Counted from the stretch's first letter, positions 1-11,548 are shown. The stretch is DNA of 64,000 nt from Podospora pseudoanserina (GCF_035222485.1 NC_085920.1:4712001-4776000), one strand, 5' to 3'. The notes: generated from the sequence alone by a model not told the origin. Translations and numbers: made by a program.

Positions 1-656
1 GTTATGATCGCACAGCTGCCATTGCCGACATGCGCGCGCCTGGGGAGCAGCCAATGAGAGTCGGTGTAGAAAGCGACATCGAGACTGTCAGGTGGGATCC
101 TCATGACCCCAACTTCTTCTATGTGTCGACTGAGAACGGTATTGTCCATTACTTCGACGCCCGCAAGGCCACCAAGGATCCTTCCGCCAGCAGCTCCGTC
201 TGGAAGCTCCAGGCCCACGACGAGTCTGTTTCATCCTTTGATCTGAACCCGGTCATTCCAGGGTTCATGGTGACTGGTTCGACCGACAAGACCGTCAAGA
301 TTTGGGACATCACCGCTGCAGGTCCATCGCTTGTTGTCTCTCGCGATTTTGACGTTGGCAAGGTCTTCTCGACGGCTTTCGCCCCTGACCGTGAGGTCGC
401 CTTCAGAGTTTCCATTGCCGGCAGCAATGGCAACGTCTCTGTATGGGACACCAGCACCAACGCCGGCGTCCGCAAGGCCTTTGCTCAAAAGGTGCCAAAT
501 CTTCCCACTCGGGAGGATGGTGCTGAAGACAGGCTGGTTGCGGTCAACAATGATGAGGAGGAGGAGAGCAGCAGTGATGAGGGCGAGGAAGATGATGAGG
601 ATGATGATTCTGAGGAGGATTCGGATGAGGACGGAGACTCCATGGACGAGGATTAA
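1..656 (+). CDS. pwp1: PWP1, WD40 ribosome-biogenesis protein (3' part only)
   Basis: C-terminal part of a WD40 protein; the reading frame is already open at base 3 and the gene starts outside the window. Visible blades include VRWDPHDPNFFYVSTENG, a TGSTDKTVKIWD blade and a final NGNVSVWD blade. After these comes a strongly acidic tail (long runs of Glu, Asp and Ser, about residues 175-217 of the visible part) ending EDGDSMDED. WD40 blades followed by an acidic tail are typical of PWP1 (periodic tryptophan protein 1), a nucleolar factor needed for pre-rRNA processing and large-subunit assembly. No intron is seen in the visible part. The stop is TAA at 654-656. Another WD40 protein with an acidic tail is possible but less likely. 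Confidence 0.85.
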   Translation, partial: YDRTAAIADMRAPGEQPMRVGVESDIETVRWDPHDPNFFYVSTENGIVHYFDARKATKDPSASSSVWKLQAHDESVSSFDLNPVIPGFMVTGSTDKTVKIWDITAAGPSLVVSRDFDVGKVFSTAFAPDREVAFRVSIAGSNGNVSVWDTSTNAGVRKAFAQKVPNLPTREDGAEDRLVAVNNDEEEESSSDEGEEDDEDDDSEEDSDEDGDSMDED

Positions 657-3247
657 GGTGGCCGGGAGTAGCTGAAGGATACCCATCTTGTCATACTATT
701 GATAAATTCCGAGCCAATTTATGACTGTGTTATGTGATCCGTGAGATCCTTAAGAACCCATAACCAGGAGTCTTGTCCCAGGCCTAAGACTTGCGGAGGA
801 AAATGACGATACGCTGCATGTGCCGACTTCAAGCTAACGGATGCAGACAGGTGCTAAGACCACTACCTCAGAAGTAAGAAAGTGTCTTTGGACATGAAGC
901 TGACCGTCAGCCTTGCAGCATCATGTTTTGAAGATGCAAGCCGCACGTTTTTTTCCCTCGACAACACGGACACGGAGCGACACATGTTTCGTGAGCGGAG
1001 CATGTTTATGCTGATGGCTCGGCGATCAACGATCCCCCGGGATCGGCAAATCTTCCTAGCGATAGCATTGACAAGAGTGGGCTGGAGCTCTGATCAGTCT
1101 TGACGGCGGCTTTCCTCAGTCCAAATTTAGTCCATGGACGTTTGAGGCTCAGAGCCCATGGGCGTTTTGGGCAGACAGTTTCATATCACGAGAAGCTATC
1201 CCAGGCTGGTGGTAAGATGTTTGCTCATGCTTCACGTAACTACCAACAGCCCAAACAAGTGTTGACAAACCTTGGCGATGGATTTGTACAAGCAGCAGGC
1301 ATCTCGGGCGTTGTCTTACACCGCGGCATGAACACGCAAGTGGGATGCGCCGGCCCCTCCGTCAAGCACTAACGACTCCAGTTCTTGGAAGCGGCCGGTG
1401 AGCTCCGAGTCTTCCAGAACAGAACAAACTGTTGAGCTGGTGAAGTTCTGGGCACCAAGGCTGTTCGTCATCCAGGTCCACGCCAAGTACTAGATCAGCC
1501 AATCAGAGCTCACCGTCATCTTAAACACACACGAGCCGTCTAAAATCTTCAAAATACCAAAGTCAACAGCCTTTTTTCGAGCAAGTAAATTGATCTTTCT
1601 CAATCCGAATAGCGATTTTATGCTATATGCGCTTCTCTCCGAGTTTAAACCGTCTTTTTACGTTTAAAACCGATAAAGTTACAACTCTTGGCCTTCGAAA
1701 GTGTGCAAGTGTTTGATAACTTGTTAGTGGGGACCATCGACCTAGATAACGACCACCGGGCACCAAAGTCCACAGCACATCGAGGAAACCCACACGCACA
1801 CACTTCGAGCAGATCCCAAGGAAGCCCAGGCGCTTGGTTCGGCTTTTGGTTGTCAATCTGGAGCTGGCTGACGAACTGACAAGAGAACCTGACAGGCTGA
1901 CTGCAACACTGTCACTGGTGATTGATCGAAGAGAACCGAACCATCAGCCGCGCGGTTGGGCGCGCATCTCACACAGCAGGTGAGGAGTGTTGAAGAAGTC
2001 CCCTGTGCTCAGGAAGTTTCATCGAGAATGGAAGGGGAATAGAGAACATTGGGCCAATCAGATGGCATGAATCAACATCTTAGCTTCGTTTCAAATGCAG
2101 GAACGGGGTTGATCTTCAGCGCTCGAGTGGAGGGACACCAGTGCCATGCCCTGGCGCAAAAGAAATGTTCGGGGGGTGAGGTTCTTCACCCCTGACACAA
2201 AAGAACCCACGGACGGTGATGCGCCTTGGACCAATCAGCGCTTGAAGATAGACTGCGGGATGCGCAAAACCCCCGAGCACATCACGCATCCCTCTGTTGC
2301 TTTTTGCTCCCTCAGAGTGGGCCTCGGAAACAAGAATCGACTGCTTTTTGGTACATTGCTGTAGAAGTAGCACCAGAGTGTGCTATTTTGGAACAGCGTG
2401 GACGGGCGGCCTGCAAGGACAACTGTCAAACACGCATTTCTGAACTGTGGTTGATGGAGGGGGGAGAATCCAACATGCAGGAACAAGCGACCCCGCGCAG
2501 GAGCAAACTCAGATGACCTTGTCCCGGGCCCTTCATCGCCCAATCAAAGCGGGCTGCGATGCCAGCGTCAAGTGACTTGCAGCAGCGCCAACCAGAACTG
2601 GTAACTGGCATCTTGTCGCTTCGACTGGCCTCAACGGTCTTGATTATCCCTCGTTTTCTTTTGATCGGGGCTCAACATTCAAACATACGCATGAATTCTC
2701 GCTGGAAGTGTACACAACAGCGGGAACCATTCATATATTGATTGGGGCATGTCGTCCTCCTTTGCCACGGTCCGGAGCATCGAGCTCAGAAAGGGGATGC
2801 ACACTCCGGTCACCATGAGGTCAATCGAACCAATGGCATCCCAGGGCAGCCCTCCAAGCAGGGATCAGGTTTTAACCATGGGCGGCGGGCTTGTGCGGTC
2901 TCCCCTTGCTGGGAAACGGCGCGCGACCAGCAGGCCAACCCAGCAAATCACCGGCCGTCCTAAATTCAGGATGTCACGGTCTCTTCTGCTCCGTACACTC
3001 TGCCGGCCCGGTCGAGAGGGCCAGAAGAGGTTTTTCCACTGGGTGAAGAAGTGCCAACTGCCACTCTGAGCTGTCTGGCCGGGAGGGGGACCGGGAAAGA
3101 GCGCATTGGTATTGCTACGCAGAGGGTGACATAATCTCCTGCGTGATCCATCGTACCGGTACTTTGTGATCTGCAATGCGCAAGCAAAAAAGCATTGCGC
3201 CACTCCCCCGTGCCCGTTTCCCCATGGGTTTGCCCTCACCTTCGATG
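657..3247. other. Intergenic region, no supported gene
   Basis: About 2.6 kb without a credible coding region: short open frames overlap on both strands and none resembles a known protein. It holds four CCAATCA boxes on the + strand (listed separately). The stretch near 1550-1690 is locally AT-rich. No TIR, LTR or tandem repeat was seen. Confidence 0.6.
1499..2546 (+). promoter_or_regulatory. Cluster of four CCAATCA boxes
   Basis: CCAATCA occurs at 1499-1505, 2054-2060, 2231-2237 and 2540-2546, always on the + strand, upstream of the Ser-rich gene at 4262. CCAAT is the site of the fungal Hap/AnCF (NF-Y) complex. Use as regulatory sites is inference; the boxes lie 1.7 to 2.8 kb from the start codon. 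Confidence 0.35.
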
Positions 3248-4261
3248 TGCGTTCGCGGCTCGTCCTTTATTGTTGTGCCTCCCCCCTCCAGGCTCACACC
3301 CTGCTTTTCTACCTTCAGTCATTCTGTAGACCCTTTGCGTCCCATCGCTCCTTGACGGACCAAAAAACTTTGACATCCTCAGAGATCCCCATCGCCGGCT
3401 CGCTTGGATACTCGAGGACACTTACACATTCCTTTTTTTACAAGACATTTCTTGCAGGACATTCATCCATCGCCCAACTCGCGCCGGTACACATCGCCCC
3501 CGAGATATTTCACTTCAGTTCTACACACTTCCTCGACATCACACAAAGGGCCTAGGTCAGTCTGTCGTTACTTACCCAACGTCACACGTGGACAACAAAC
3601 ACATTGCGTCGCCCTGCCTTTGTTGAAAACTTGAAGCCCCATCGAGGAGCCACGTTCCTTCTCGACTTGTTCTATTCAAACACGGCCTGGATCGCCGATT
3701 CTCCATTGTGCTGGATATAGCTACAACTTCCTTGTCAGGACACATCCATCTAGGATTCTCAGGTGTTTTGATCTCTACTTTGACCCGAAACCGCCCATTT
3801 CGCCGTGTATCGTCACCCGGACTCACTTCGGCTGCTTTGATAGGGTCACGGAGCCGAGCGTTGTAACCCTGGGATAGGAAGTTTGCAGAGAAAAACGGGC
3901 ACAAGCTCTTCCTGGCGCAACGTCACACGCAAAACCGAATCACAGGACCATCTATCATTTGAGACCTCGTTCGCAAAACTACGCAATTGTTCAGGGAAGA
4001 GTGTTTGTTAGGATCTGGAAGCGGGGCGTCTCTTCTCATCTTTCTTTCCATCACTCAACGCCTTTCTGCCACGAGCTTTACCCCTCAGGGCAGAAAGTCA
4101 AGTTTGACTCCTGGTCTTGGCCATTACCTACTATTTTTAGCCACCTGTCTGGTTGCTTTGAGTACGTTTATCTGGCTTGTTGAAGCCGAAGCAGGAAGGT
4201 GTCTAACATCGATCGATATAGATCGTTTTTCAGCTGAACAACCCCCTACACAACCGGCAAG
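3248..4261 (+). promoter_or_regulatory. ATG-free 1 kb leader/promoter of the Ser-rich gene
   Basis: No ATG occurs in any + strand frame from 3248 to 4261 (1,014 nt), and the next ATG is the proposed start at 4262. The stretch is pyrimidine-rich in places, as fungal 5' leaders often are. I infer a long transcribed leader kept free of upstream start codons, possibly with an unrecognised leader intron. No TATA box or transcription start could be assigned. Confidence 0.5.
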
Positions 4262-5233
4262 ATGTCTATCGCCAGGGCCTTCACGACCCGGCGGGTCAAG
4301 CAAAGCCTCCAGACATCTGACCTCAACGGTTCACCACAACAGAGGAGTCCAAAGGGGTCGCTGGGATCTATTCGGCACAAGATCTCCAGTCCTGTCGAGC
4401 TGATTCACACCACCAACATGCTTTCTTATAACGCCCCAGATCTTCATCCTCTATCAGCCTCGTCGACAGGCTCGCACAGCAGATCTGATGACGATATGTC
4501 CGACAGTGCGCTCACCAACGGAACCACACCACCTACTAGCCCCGATGTTGAATCATCGCCAAAGAGGACGATGCAAAAGAGGGTGATGTCGCCAGAACCG
4601 AATCATCTCTCCGCTTACTTTACAACCCCCGGTCAACCAATCGAGAAGCCATCCCTTCAAAAGGCAGCACCCATCATCCCACAACGGGCGCCCTCTCACT
4701 CCAAAAAGTCGCCAGCTGAGGTTGCCCGGCAAAGGTCAGCTTCCGGGGTATCACAACGTTCTCAAGCATCAACAAACGCCAGCTACACTTTCTCCCGGTC
4801 CTCCTCCACCAGCACAGCCACCACCGCTACCTCGCAGAGTTCACTTCCCCTACACATGCAGCAGCACAGGTCAAAGAATTCAGCTGCCGCCGCCGCCGCT
4901 GCTGACTTTGTCCGGATGGCCGCGCCACCTCTCACACACCGATATTACCCAGCTCAACCACAACCCCAGCGACAACATAGAAAGGAGGTTTCCGTCTCTC
5001 AACATCCGTTCGGCCAGGAGCTCGCCCAGGTGTCGGAGATTGCGGAGGAGTATGGCCTCAAGGAGCAGATGAACGTGGTGGACGTGGAAGAGAAGGAGAT
5101 GGTGGCCAAGGGGCTCAAAAAGTTCAATGCGAATGACTACCTGGGGGAGATTCAGGGGTTGTTTGCCAACTTTTTTGGGGACGAGTCTGAGCCTGCGGTG
5201 CCAGCCAGCATGGCGATTGCAGCTTGGATTTGA
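4262..5233 (+). CDS. Ser/Thr/Pro-rich fungal protein, unknown function
   Basis: Single-exon frame of 323 aa starting at the first ATG after a 1 kb ATG-free leader. The first two thirds are low-complexity (Ser, Thr, Pro, Gln) with several SP/TP sites that could be phosphorylated, and a poly-Ala run near residue 215. The last 90 or so residues look folded: HPFGQELAQVSEIAEEYG, then an acidic helix and a block KFNANDYLGEIQGLFANFF just before the end. That C-terminal block reads like a conserved fungal motif, but I cannot tie it to a named family. No signal peptide or membrane segment. Stop TGA at 5231-5233. The gene is real in my view (long frame, clear leader, ordered C-terminus); its function is unknown. 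Confidence 0.75.
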   Translation: MSIARAFTTRRVKQSLQTSDLNGSPQQRSPKGSLGSIRHKISSPVELIHTTNMLSYNAPDLHPLSASSTGSHSRSDDDMSDSALTNGTTPPTSPDVESSPKRTMQKRVMSPEPNHLSAYFTTPGQPIEKPSLQKAAPIIPQRAPSHSKKSPAEVARQRSASGVSQRSQASTNASYTFSRSSSTSTATTATSQSSLPLHMQQHRSKNSAAAAAAADFVRMAAPPLTHRYYPAQPQPQRQHRKEVSVSQHPFGQELAQVSEIAEEYGLKEQMNVVDVEEKEMVAKGLKKFNANDYLGEIQGLFANFFGDESEPAVPASMAIAAWI

Positions 5234-7081
5234 GGCCACATCTTTCTATTTTGGACAAAGCTTCTTCTCTCTTGTGTACACATTTTTATCGCTTTCTTGT
5301 AGCCATTGAGGCTGTGCCTACTACGCCTGTAGGGATTAGGGAAACTGGGAATACCAATGGTTGGTTGGGTTTGGGGTGGGAAAATTTGGGGTTTTGGCAT
5401 GGGACCAAAACTTGAAGGGCTCGTTGTCTTGAGTAGGGGCAGTGTACATATTGGGGAGGCAAGGGGTTGATTTCCTTCTTTGGTTTTTTGCAGAGATTTA
5501 CATCATCACAGGAGAGGTGGACTACATCTTTTATTCCTTCTCTTAAAAGATGTAGTTGAGTTGGTTGGTTTGGTTTGATTTTTGGCTGTTGGAAGTTTTT
5601 GCTATTGAGATTCCCCCTATATTTTTCTTCACTTTCGTTCTAGTGGTAGGAGAAACGAGAATGGTTGTGGATGTTGAATATTATCTCCATTTGGAAGAAG
5701 TTTTTTGTTATTGCTTTGCATAAGGTGTTTGCTTGGTGAGGTGAGATAAGGTATGCGTAAGTTTGTCGCAGGCTGGGTTGGGCCGGCCGGGGAGGATGAT
5801 GACCCGACCGATGTCTGCCGCCACCACCTACCATCCCAAGATGAACGGGCTGGCCTTGTCGCTCGGTCAAGGAATTTGGTTGACAGAGGGGATATCAAAA
5901 TAGAAGAATGGGAGTACCCGTCGGGTCAGGTATGCACACACAAACATTTTCTAGATGCATCGGGGAGCGTGGTGGCTGGCTGGTTGGATTTCTGGCTGGA
6001 TGAGGGATGTTGTGTAAGTGTGTGTGGGGGGGATGATCTATCGCGAGAATTCTGCATGCAAGACGGGGGAAATGGTAGAAATAGTATGTAGGGTGGTGAG
6101 AACGTTGTGAAGAGGATGGGGAGAGGTTGTTATCCGATCTGATCGGAGCTGATCATCAGTGGTTGTGATATTGTTGTTGACTACCTTGGACATGGCACAG
6201 CATGCTCTAGTTGGTGTTGGCAGGCGGGTGGCCCTTTACACTGCAGAGGGTAAGTCTGAAAGGGCGGCTTGCAGAGGGCTGAAACTCGGATTGTCGATGG
6301 CATGTGCGGTTGATGAGAGACGGGCAGTGGTGGGTCTGTGCCCGTGGTGTCCCGATGTGGAGGCATCAGATCATTTTGTGTTACTGTGATGATCTCCGGT
6401 CACGGACGCCTCGTTGCTGATGATCGTTTCAGGAGCGGTAATTCCCTTCTGTTGTCTTGAGTGAAGTTATCGCCTGAAAAGCCACTGGAAGTGAACCCAA
6501 TCTCAAGTCCGATCTTGGACATATCTCATGACCGCCCTACCGCTTCAGCCCACCTGTACAAGCAGCCCGGGATGGAGGTTGACCAAAAAGTCCGATCATG
6601 TCGATCACCCGTTACCCGTGTCGCTTGCCGGCCTCGGGTCGGGGTAGTGGGCTCGGGATTGAGGTGGGGCTAGCCGTCGTGGCTGGTAGACCCGCCGTGC
6701 CTCCCCGGAAATGAGTGGGGCCGGCCGGCCGGTGTTTATGACCCGGACCGGGCTGCCGGGTCGGTGTTTGTCAACTGTGGTGTTGGGACCGTGGTAGTTT
6801 GTTGACCTGGTATTTGACCGTGGGATCTTGGAGGTGGAGCTGAGTAGTTGTCAACACTACCATAGGTGTTGATCATCAGCGCGGTCTTGACAGAATGAAC
6901 TTGAAGGTTGGAAGTTGTCGGTGGACCCTAACCCTGAAATTAAATCTCTCGCCTGGAGCGAGCGCTAACTGGGTTAGGGTTATTCTCTGATAAGATAGGC
7001 TTAGCAATGCACCTTGCTGGACAAGCAGCTTTCGCCGCGCAGCCACACCATTGCATCACACTAGGTAATCATCAAATCATC
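5234..7081. other. Intergenic region between the Ser-rich gene and the Tls1-family gene
   Basis: The first few hundred bases are T/G-rich and look like 3' UTR. The rest is promoter-like, with GC-rich GGCCGGCC blocks near 5777 and 6720, two copies of TGATCATCAG (6150-6159, 6870-6879), and telomere-type boxes near 6926-6982. No credible gene. Confidence 0.6.
6926..6982. promoter_or_regulatory. Inverted pair of telomere-repeat boxes
   Basis: CCCTAACCCT at 6926-6935 and GGGTTAGGGTTA at 6971-6982 form an inverted pair of TTAGGG-type sequences, about 100 nt before the start of the Tls1-family gene. TTAGGG is the telomere repeat of most filamentous fungi and the binding site of Tbf1/TRF-like Myb factors in yeasts. 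Function here is inference. Confidence 0.5.
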
Positions 7082-8322
7082 ATGGCAACAACAAGCCCCG
7101 AAGCTACGTCCGAACCGCAAGTCGTCTTCAAGGCCGGGAAAAAGAGAAAAGCGTACCGCCAACGAGTCGAAGAACCTGAAAGCGCGAACGCTGATAGCCA
7201 GCATGCGATCGAGCCAACCCCAGAAAACCCCCCAGCGGTAGCAGGCAATGGCGCGCAAACAACAGCTGCTGAACAGGACGAAGAGAAAGGCCTCTCCGTC
7301 GCCGAGGTACTCAAATTACGAAACTCGCGAAAGCACAAGTTCGGTGGCGTTGGCTTCCGCGCAAGGCCCGGACAGTCGACACATGGCGATGACGACGGCA
7401 GCGTCCCCGAGGAGCAAAGCCTGGTTCTCCACGGCAGTGCCGAGACGGAAGCAGAACCCTTCGGCGGAATCACACAACGGTTCGCGCCCCAGACAGGTCT
7501 GGCTGGCGATCTAGTCAACAAGCATATGTGAGTCTCCCTTTGGATACACCAAGCGACCCAGAGGCTGATCAAGCAAGGGAGGAATATGTAGAATCTGCAT
7601 TGGCTAGACGAAAGCGGCAGGCCGCGGAGCTCACAGTACAGCACGAAAGCCTCGATGCTGGCGCATCATCAGCAAATGCGGCCAACTCAGATCCGAGCAC
7701 TTTGCCTTTCAGTGGCCCACAGGTGGATTCGCAGCGAGCTTTACAAGGCAAGCTTATGGAGATTGACCTGGGTGATGAAGCTCGCGAGCGCAACATCGAG
7801 ATGACGGAGCGCGCTCGAAAGCGATTACAAGGGCAGATCGACGAGGAAGATGAGAATGAGGGCCGAAGGAAGACCCGCCTTGGCCCAGATGGGAAGCCAT
7901 GGCGTGGCCGGAGGCGCAGAGGAAGCGAAGATATCAAGCGAGACCAGCTCGTGGAGGAGTTTTTGAGCGAGAACAAGCGTAAGTGGACTATGAACTCACG
8001 CTTTCAGCCTGTAAGGATTTTAGCTAACCTCCTCGCAGTCGATATCTACGATGTACCTTCGGCAGAAACTCCCAGTGCGGCTGACCTGGGAGACGGAGAT
8101 GACTACGCAGCAGATGATCGCATCGCTGAAGAATTCCGCCGTGATTTCATGAACGCCATGGCACAGAGACATCGAAAGAAACGAGTAGCTCAGCCCGCTG
8201 CTAAGCCTGGCGCCAGCCGAACAGAAGAGGTCCTCAAAGGGCCGAAGTTGGGTGGCAGTCGAAATGCAAGAGCAGCCATGCGGGAGATATTACTCAAAGA
8301 GCAGGCCACGAAGCGAAGGTGA
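7082..8322 (+). CDS. Tls1 / C9orf78 (Hep59) family protein
   Basis: Three exons: 7082-7527, 7578-7978, 8039-8322. The introns (50 and 60 nt) have GTGAGT/GTAAGT donors and CTGAT/CTAAC branch sites. The spliced protein carries the family hallmark FGGITQRFAPQTGLAGDLVNKHM, which continues across intron 1 into EEYVESALARRK, and after intron 2 LDIYDVP. This is the hepatocellular-carcinoma-antigen-59 family. In fission yeast, Tls1 works with the Brr2 helicase in splicing and affects telomere length and silencing; human C9orf78 is also spliceosomal. The protein is charged and largely disordered. An in-frame ATG at 7007 would add 25 residues; I prefer 7082 because the family-like sequence starts after it. 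Intron 2 is a multiple of three with no stop, so retention would only insert 20 residues. Confidence 0.85.
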
Positions 8323-10038
8323 AATGGGTTTCTCTAGGCGCGCAGCCTTGCAGGGGGATGAGGCTTGGGGTCTTGAGGAATGCACTTACAACATGCAAAT
8401 GCGAAGTCGAGGCTCAAGACTCTCGCACTTAAGCAAAATTTTCGGATTTCCTCCGTTTCGGGCCAATACACCACTAAATGCTGACAGCCCTATGGTACCC
8501 TGGGGGTTAGATAGCCAGGAGTTTTCTTACTCACACAACGCTTTTAAAAATACATGCGATGCTCAAGATTGTCGGTGTAAGTTGGCTTGGGAGCTGAATT
8601 CCATATAGGCAGGACAATTGATTAATCCACCACGTGTTTTCTGCAATTAAGGGTCACCGAACGGCTCTAGACTTTCTAGATCAGGATATGTTTGAAAGCG
8701 GCCAAGGCCATGCCAGGCGACTATACTACTAACGCATTTCACGATCATCGGCCCCCATTCGTTGGAGTCGCTCTCATTTGACAGGATCAGCGACAAGACG
8801 CAGCTCAGCCCCATGCTTGCTGACACCCCGCCGCCCCCCGCCTTGGGCTACAGGGAAATAAGAGAAGAGACAAGAGAAAAATGATTCCACGAACTGCCTG
8901 GAAACGCCTGATTGGAGTGGCGTGGATTTCCCCCCTCTTGGTTACGAGCAAACTCGCACTGTCACACAGCTTCTCAAACACAGCTTACACCACAGGCAGA
9001 GTATCACCTCAGAAACTTGCTATTCGTCTTATCAGCCTGGGACACTGCTTTCTTACTCAGTCACTGTATGCACGCGCCTAAGTCAGGGTGTCAGCGGGAA
9101 CCGTCCCGCTCCAAAGTATGGATATCGCGTTGCTATATTGGGCTTTCTTGTCAAAAAAGAGTCACTATCGGCTGGGTAAGCGGTTGGCCAGCTGCAGCTT
9201 GATCAAGGCAATTTAGGTGTATCGTTGCAACCACAAATCTGTCTCTTTGCATTCTTTTCTAGTGGTTATGTACGAAAAAGTCTGGTGAATGCGACGTCAA
9301 CGACGGGGAGAGAGATATTGGAGTGTTGCCACAGTAGGAGAGGAGGCGAAGGGACTTGGTTTGGTTGAACGGACAGAGTTGCACCGTTGCGGCGTCGCTT
9401 TTTCGTTTCACACACACAGCAAGTTTAGTTAAAGTGGTGGTGTGCTTGTTGCCTTTGGATTTTCGAGGAGGGGGAGGGGGAAGGAGGATCTCTCAATCTG
9501 ATAGGAGCAAGTCACTCAGAAACCGGCACAGTGCGGTTCTTCTTTTGAGGCATATCGATGGATCGGTGGTTGAGTGGGACGCTCAAACCGAAAAGGGCGT
9601 TTTCTGGTTGGTGAAAAAAAAAACATCTTTTTGTCTGCGCCTCTCAGCCCTTTGGCTATGCACAGGGGGGGTGGTTGGACTGCGCGCAATCCTTTTCATC
9701 TTTCTCAACTGGGGGTCACAAGAGAGAGAGGGAGCGCTTGGGCGGTTTGGGTCTGGCTCGGGGTCTTGTGCGGGATTGGTGCTTACTCGGAGCCTTGCAC
9801 AATCTCTCTCTGTCTGGCAGCACGGCTTACCTCTTTTTTACTCTTTTCAACGAAAGGGAATTGACGACAGCATCAATTACGCATCGGAATTTGGTGCCCA
9901 GAAGACGCGCGGGCGGACAACCGAACTCGACGACGACGACGATATCGGCCATGAGATTGTCAACTTGAAAGGGACGATTGACTCGGGTATCACGAACGGC
10001 AAACTATTCTGGACGAGTCCAGAAACCGACAAAGGATA
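8323..10038. other. Intergenic region
   Basis: About 1.7 kb between two + strand genes. Several short frames overlap at 8880-9200 in all three + frames, which argues against coding. A longer frame at 9356-10039 has no ATG and low-complexity content, so I read it as promoter and leader. Nothing else recognised. Confidence 0.55.
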
Positions 10039-11548
10039 ATGAGGATACCGATGAGCCGGGCCTGGATGGCCGTCACATACATTGTGCTTGGATTAGCGAA
10101 TGGGCAAGATCGTGGGCAAGATGCCGCTTCACCTATACATACTGGAGTTGGGAAAGCCAATGAATCTGTACTATTCGACCCCTTGAAATTCAACGGCAAT
10201 TATAACCCTGAGGCGGCCATATTCTTGGTCAAAGGGAGTATGCCTGGGACCACTTTCACCTGGAGGAGTCAAAACTACGAGGTTGTCAACAAGATCGCGC
10301 TCTGGCAAAGTAGCGAGGACAACAGCGCCATGAGTGGTATGAGCCCACCACAGGAGATTACTTTTGTGGCAGTCGTATACGAGAACCCCCCAGAACAGCC
10401 GTCCGGACAGTTTCCTGAGGTGACAACGTCAACAAACACGCTTAACCTTATGATGAAGCCCACAGTTCCATCACCAACGCCTGGGGCCCCAGGTGTGAGA
10501 CGACGCCAACCTCCCCAGTCCGATGGTTGCAGCAAATTAATTTCAGGTATGTGCTGCCACCTGTTACTGATCCAGTTGGGAAATGATATTAAGAATGGAT
10601 ATAGCCCGACAGAACGGCCCTGGCGGTTCCCTCATGTTTGACCCGAATGAGCTTAGAGCAAAGTGTGACAAGGTGTTCAAGCCAGGTTTTCCACTCTACT
10701 TTGTGGCCAGTTGGATGGACAATGGTCAATATCGCAAGAGTTATAGCAGAGCCTTTACAGTGGTTTATCATGAAGAGGGATATGCGGTCGCCTCCACCAA
10801 CCCTCTATTCAAAGATACAAACCCTTATATTCAGATGGGAAGCGATGACGGGACTGATGTACCAGAAGCCCCTTCGGCAACCTCAACCCCTCTGGGTGGC
10901 GGCTCCATACCGACCAACGGCGACCCAGCCGCCTTGAGCCCAGCCCCAAAGAGTGGACTTGAGCTGGGAGCCATCATCGGCATCGCCGTCGGCTGCGGTC
11001 TAGCAGGTCTCCTCGCCGTCCTAGGAATCATCTGGTTCGTCGTCCGCCGCCGCCAACAAAAGCAGAACCTCCACCCCACCGGCTCCTTCAACTCTGACCA
11101 CCGCGGCGACGACCTCATGGCCGAGAAAGAAGCCCACACCGGCGTCAACGTAGACGCCTCACCAAACTCGCCTTACTCCGACGACGGTCACCCCAATGGT
11201 ACCTACCCAACAGGGACCGCCGTCACAACAATAGCCGCGCCAGCAGCGGCAGCTTCTCCTCACTTTCAAGACCAATCCCGTTCTTACACACCATACTCTG
11301 ACCGAGCAGGAGCCGCAGCCGGAATTACCACCACCACACCAAGCATCCGAACGGAATCTCTTGCCCAAAACGACGACGGGGCCCATGCCAACGTTCCAAG
11401 CCCAATACCAGGGCGGGCGACACCACGGGGTCTAACCACACCATACGCCCACTTGGTAGAGGAAGGAATGACGGATGATGAAATCAGGAGGTTGGAAGAG
11501 GAGGAAAGGCAGCTGGACGCTGCGATTGAACAAGCAGGGAGACGATAA
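10039..11548 (+). CDS. Single-pass plasma-membrane/secretory protein, unknown
   Basis: Two exons, 10039-10546 and 10605-11548; the intron has a GTATGT donor, and this acceptor is the only nearby AG that keeps frame. It gives 483 aa. There is an N-terminal signal peptide (hydrophobic AVTYIVLGLANG; an alternative start lies four codons in). Next is an extracellular domain of about 250 residues with FLVKGSMPGTTFTW and WQSSEDN. A Ser/Pro/Thr-rich stalk leads to one membrane helix (IIGIAVGCGLAGLLAVLGII), then basic RRRQQK. The long cytoplasmic tail is rich in Pro, Thr and Ala and ends in a charged helix DDEIRRLEEEERQLDAA. The plan resembles Wsc/Mid2-type fungal surface proteins, but the WSC cysteine domain is absent. 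I cannot name the family. Role in surface sensing is only inference from topology. Confidence 0.75.

Noticed and set aside
8881-9202. Possible small gene, open in all three + strand frames
   Set aside because: Open in all three frames at once, no recognisable protein and no intron or start context in favour of any frame.
9356-10039. Open frame of about 227 codons ending at TAATG, overlapping the next start
   Set aside because: It has no ATG, is low-complexity and matches no family; more likely promoter and leader sequence.
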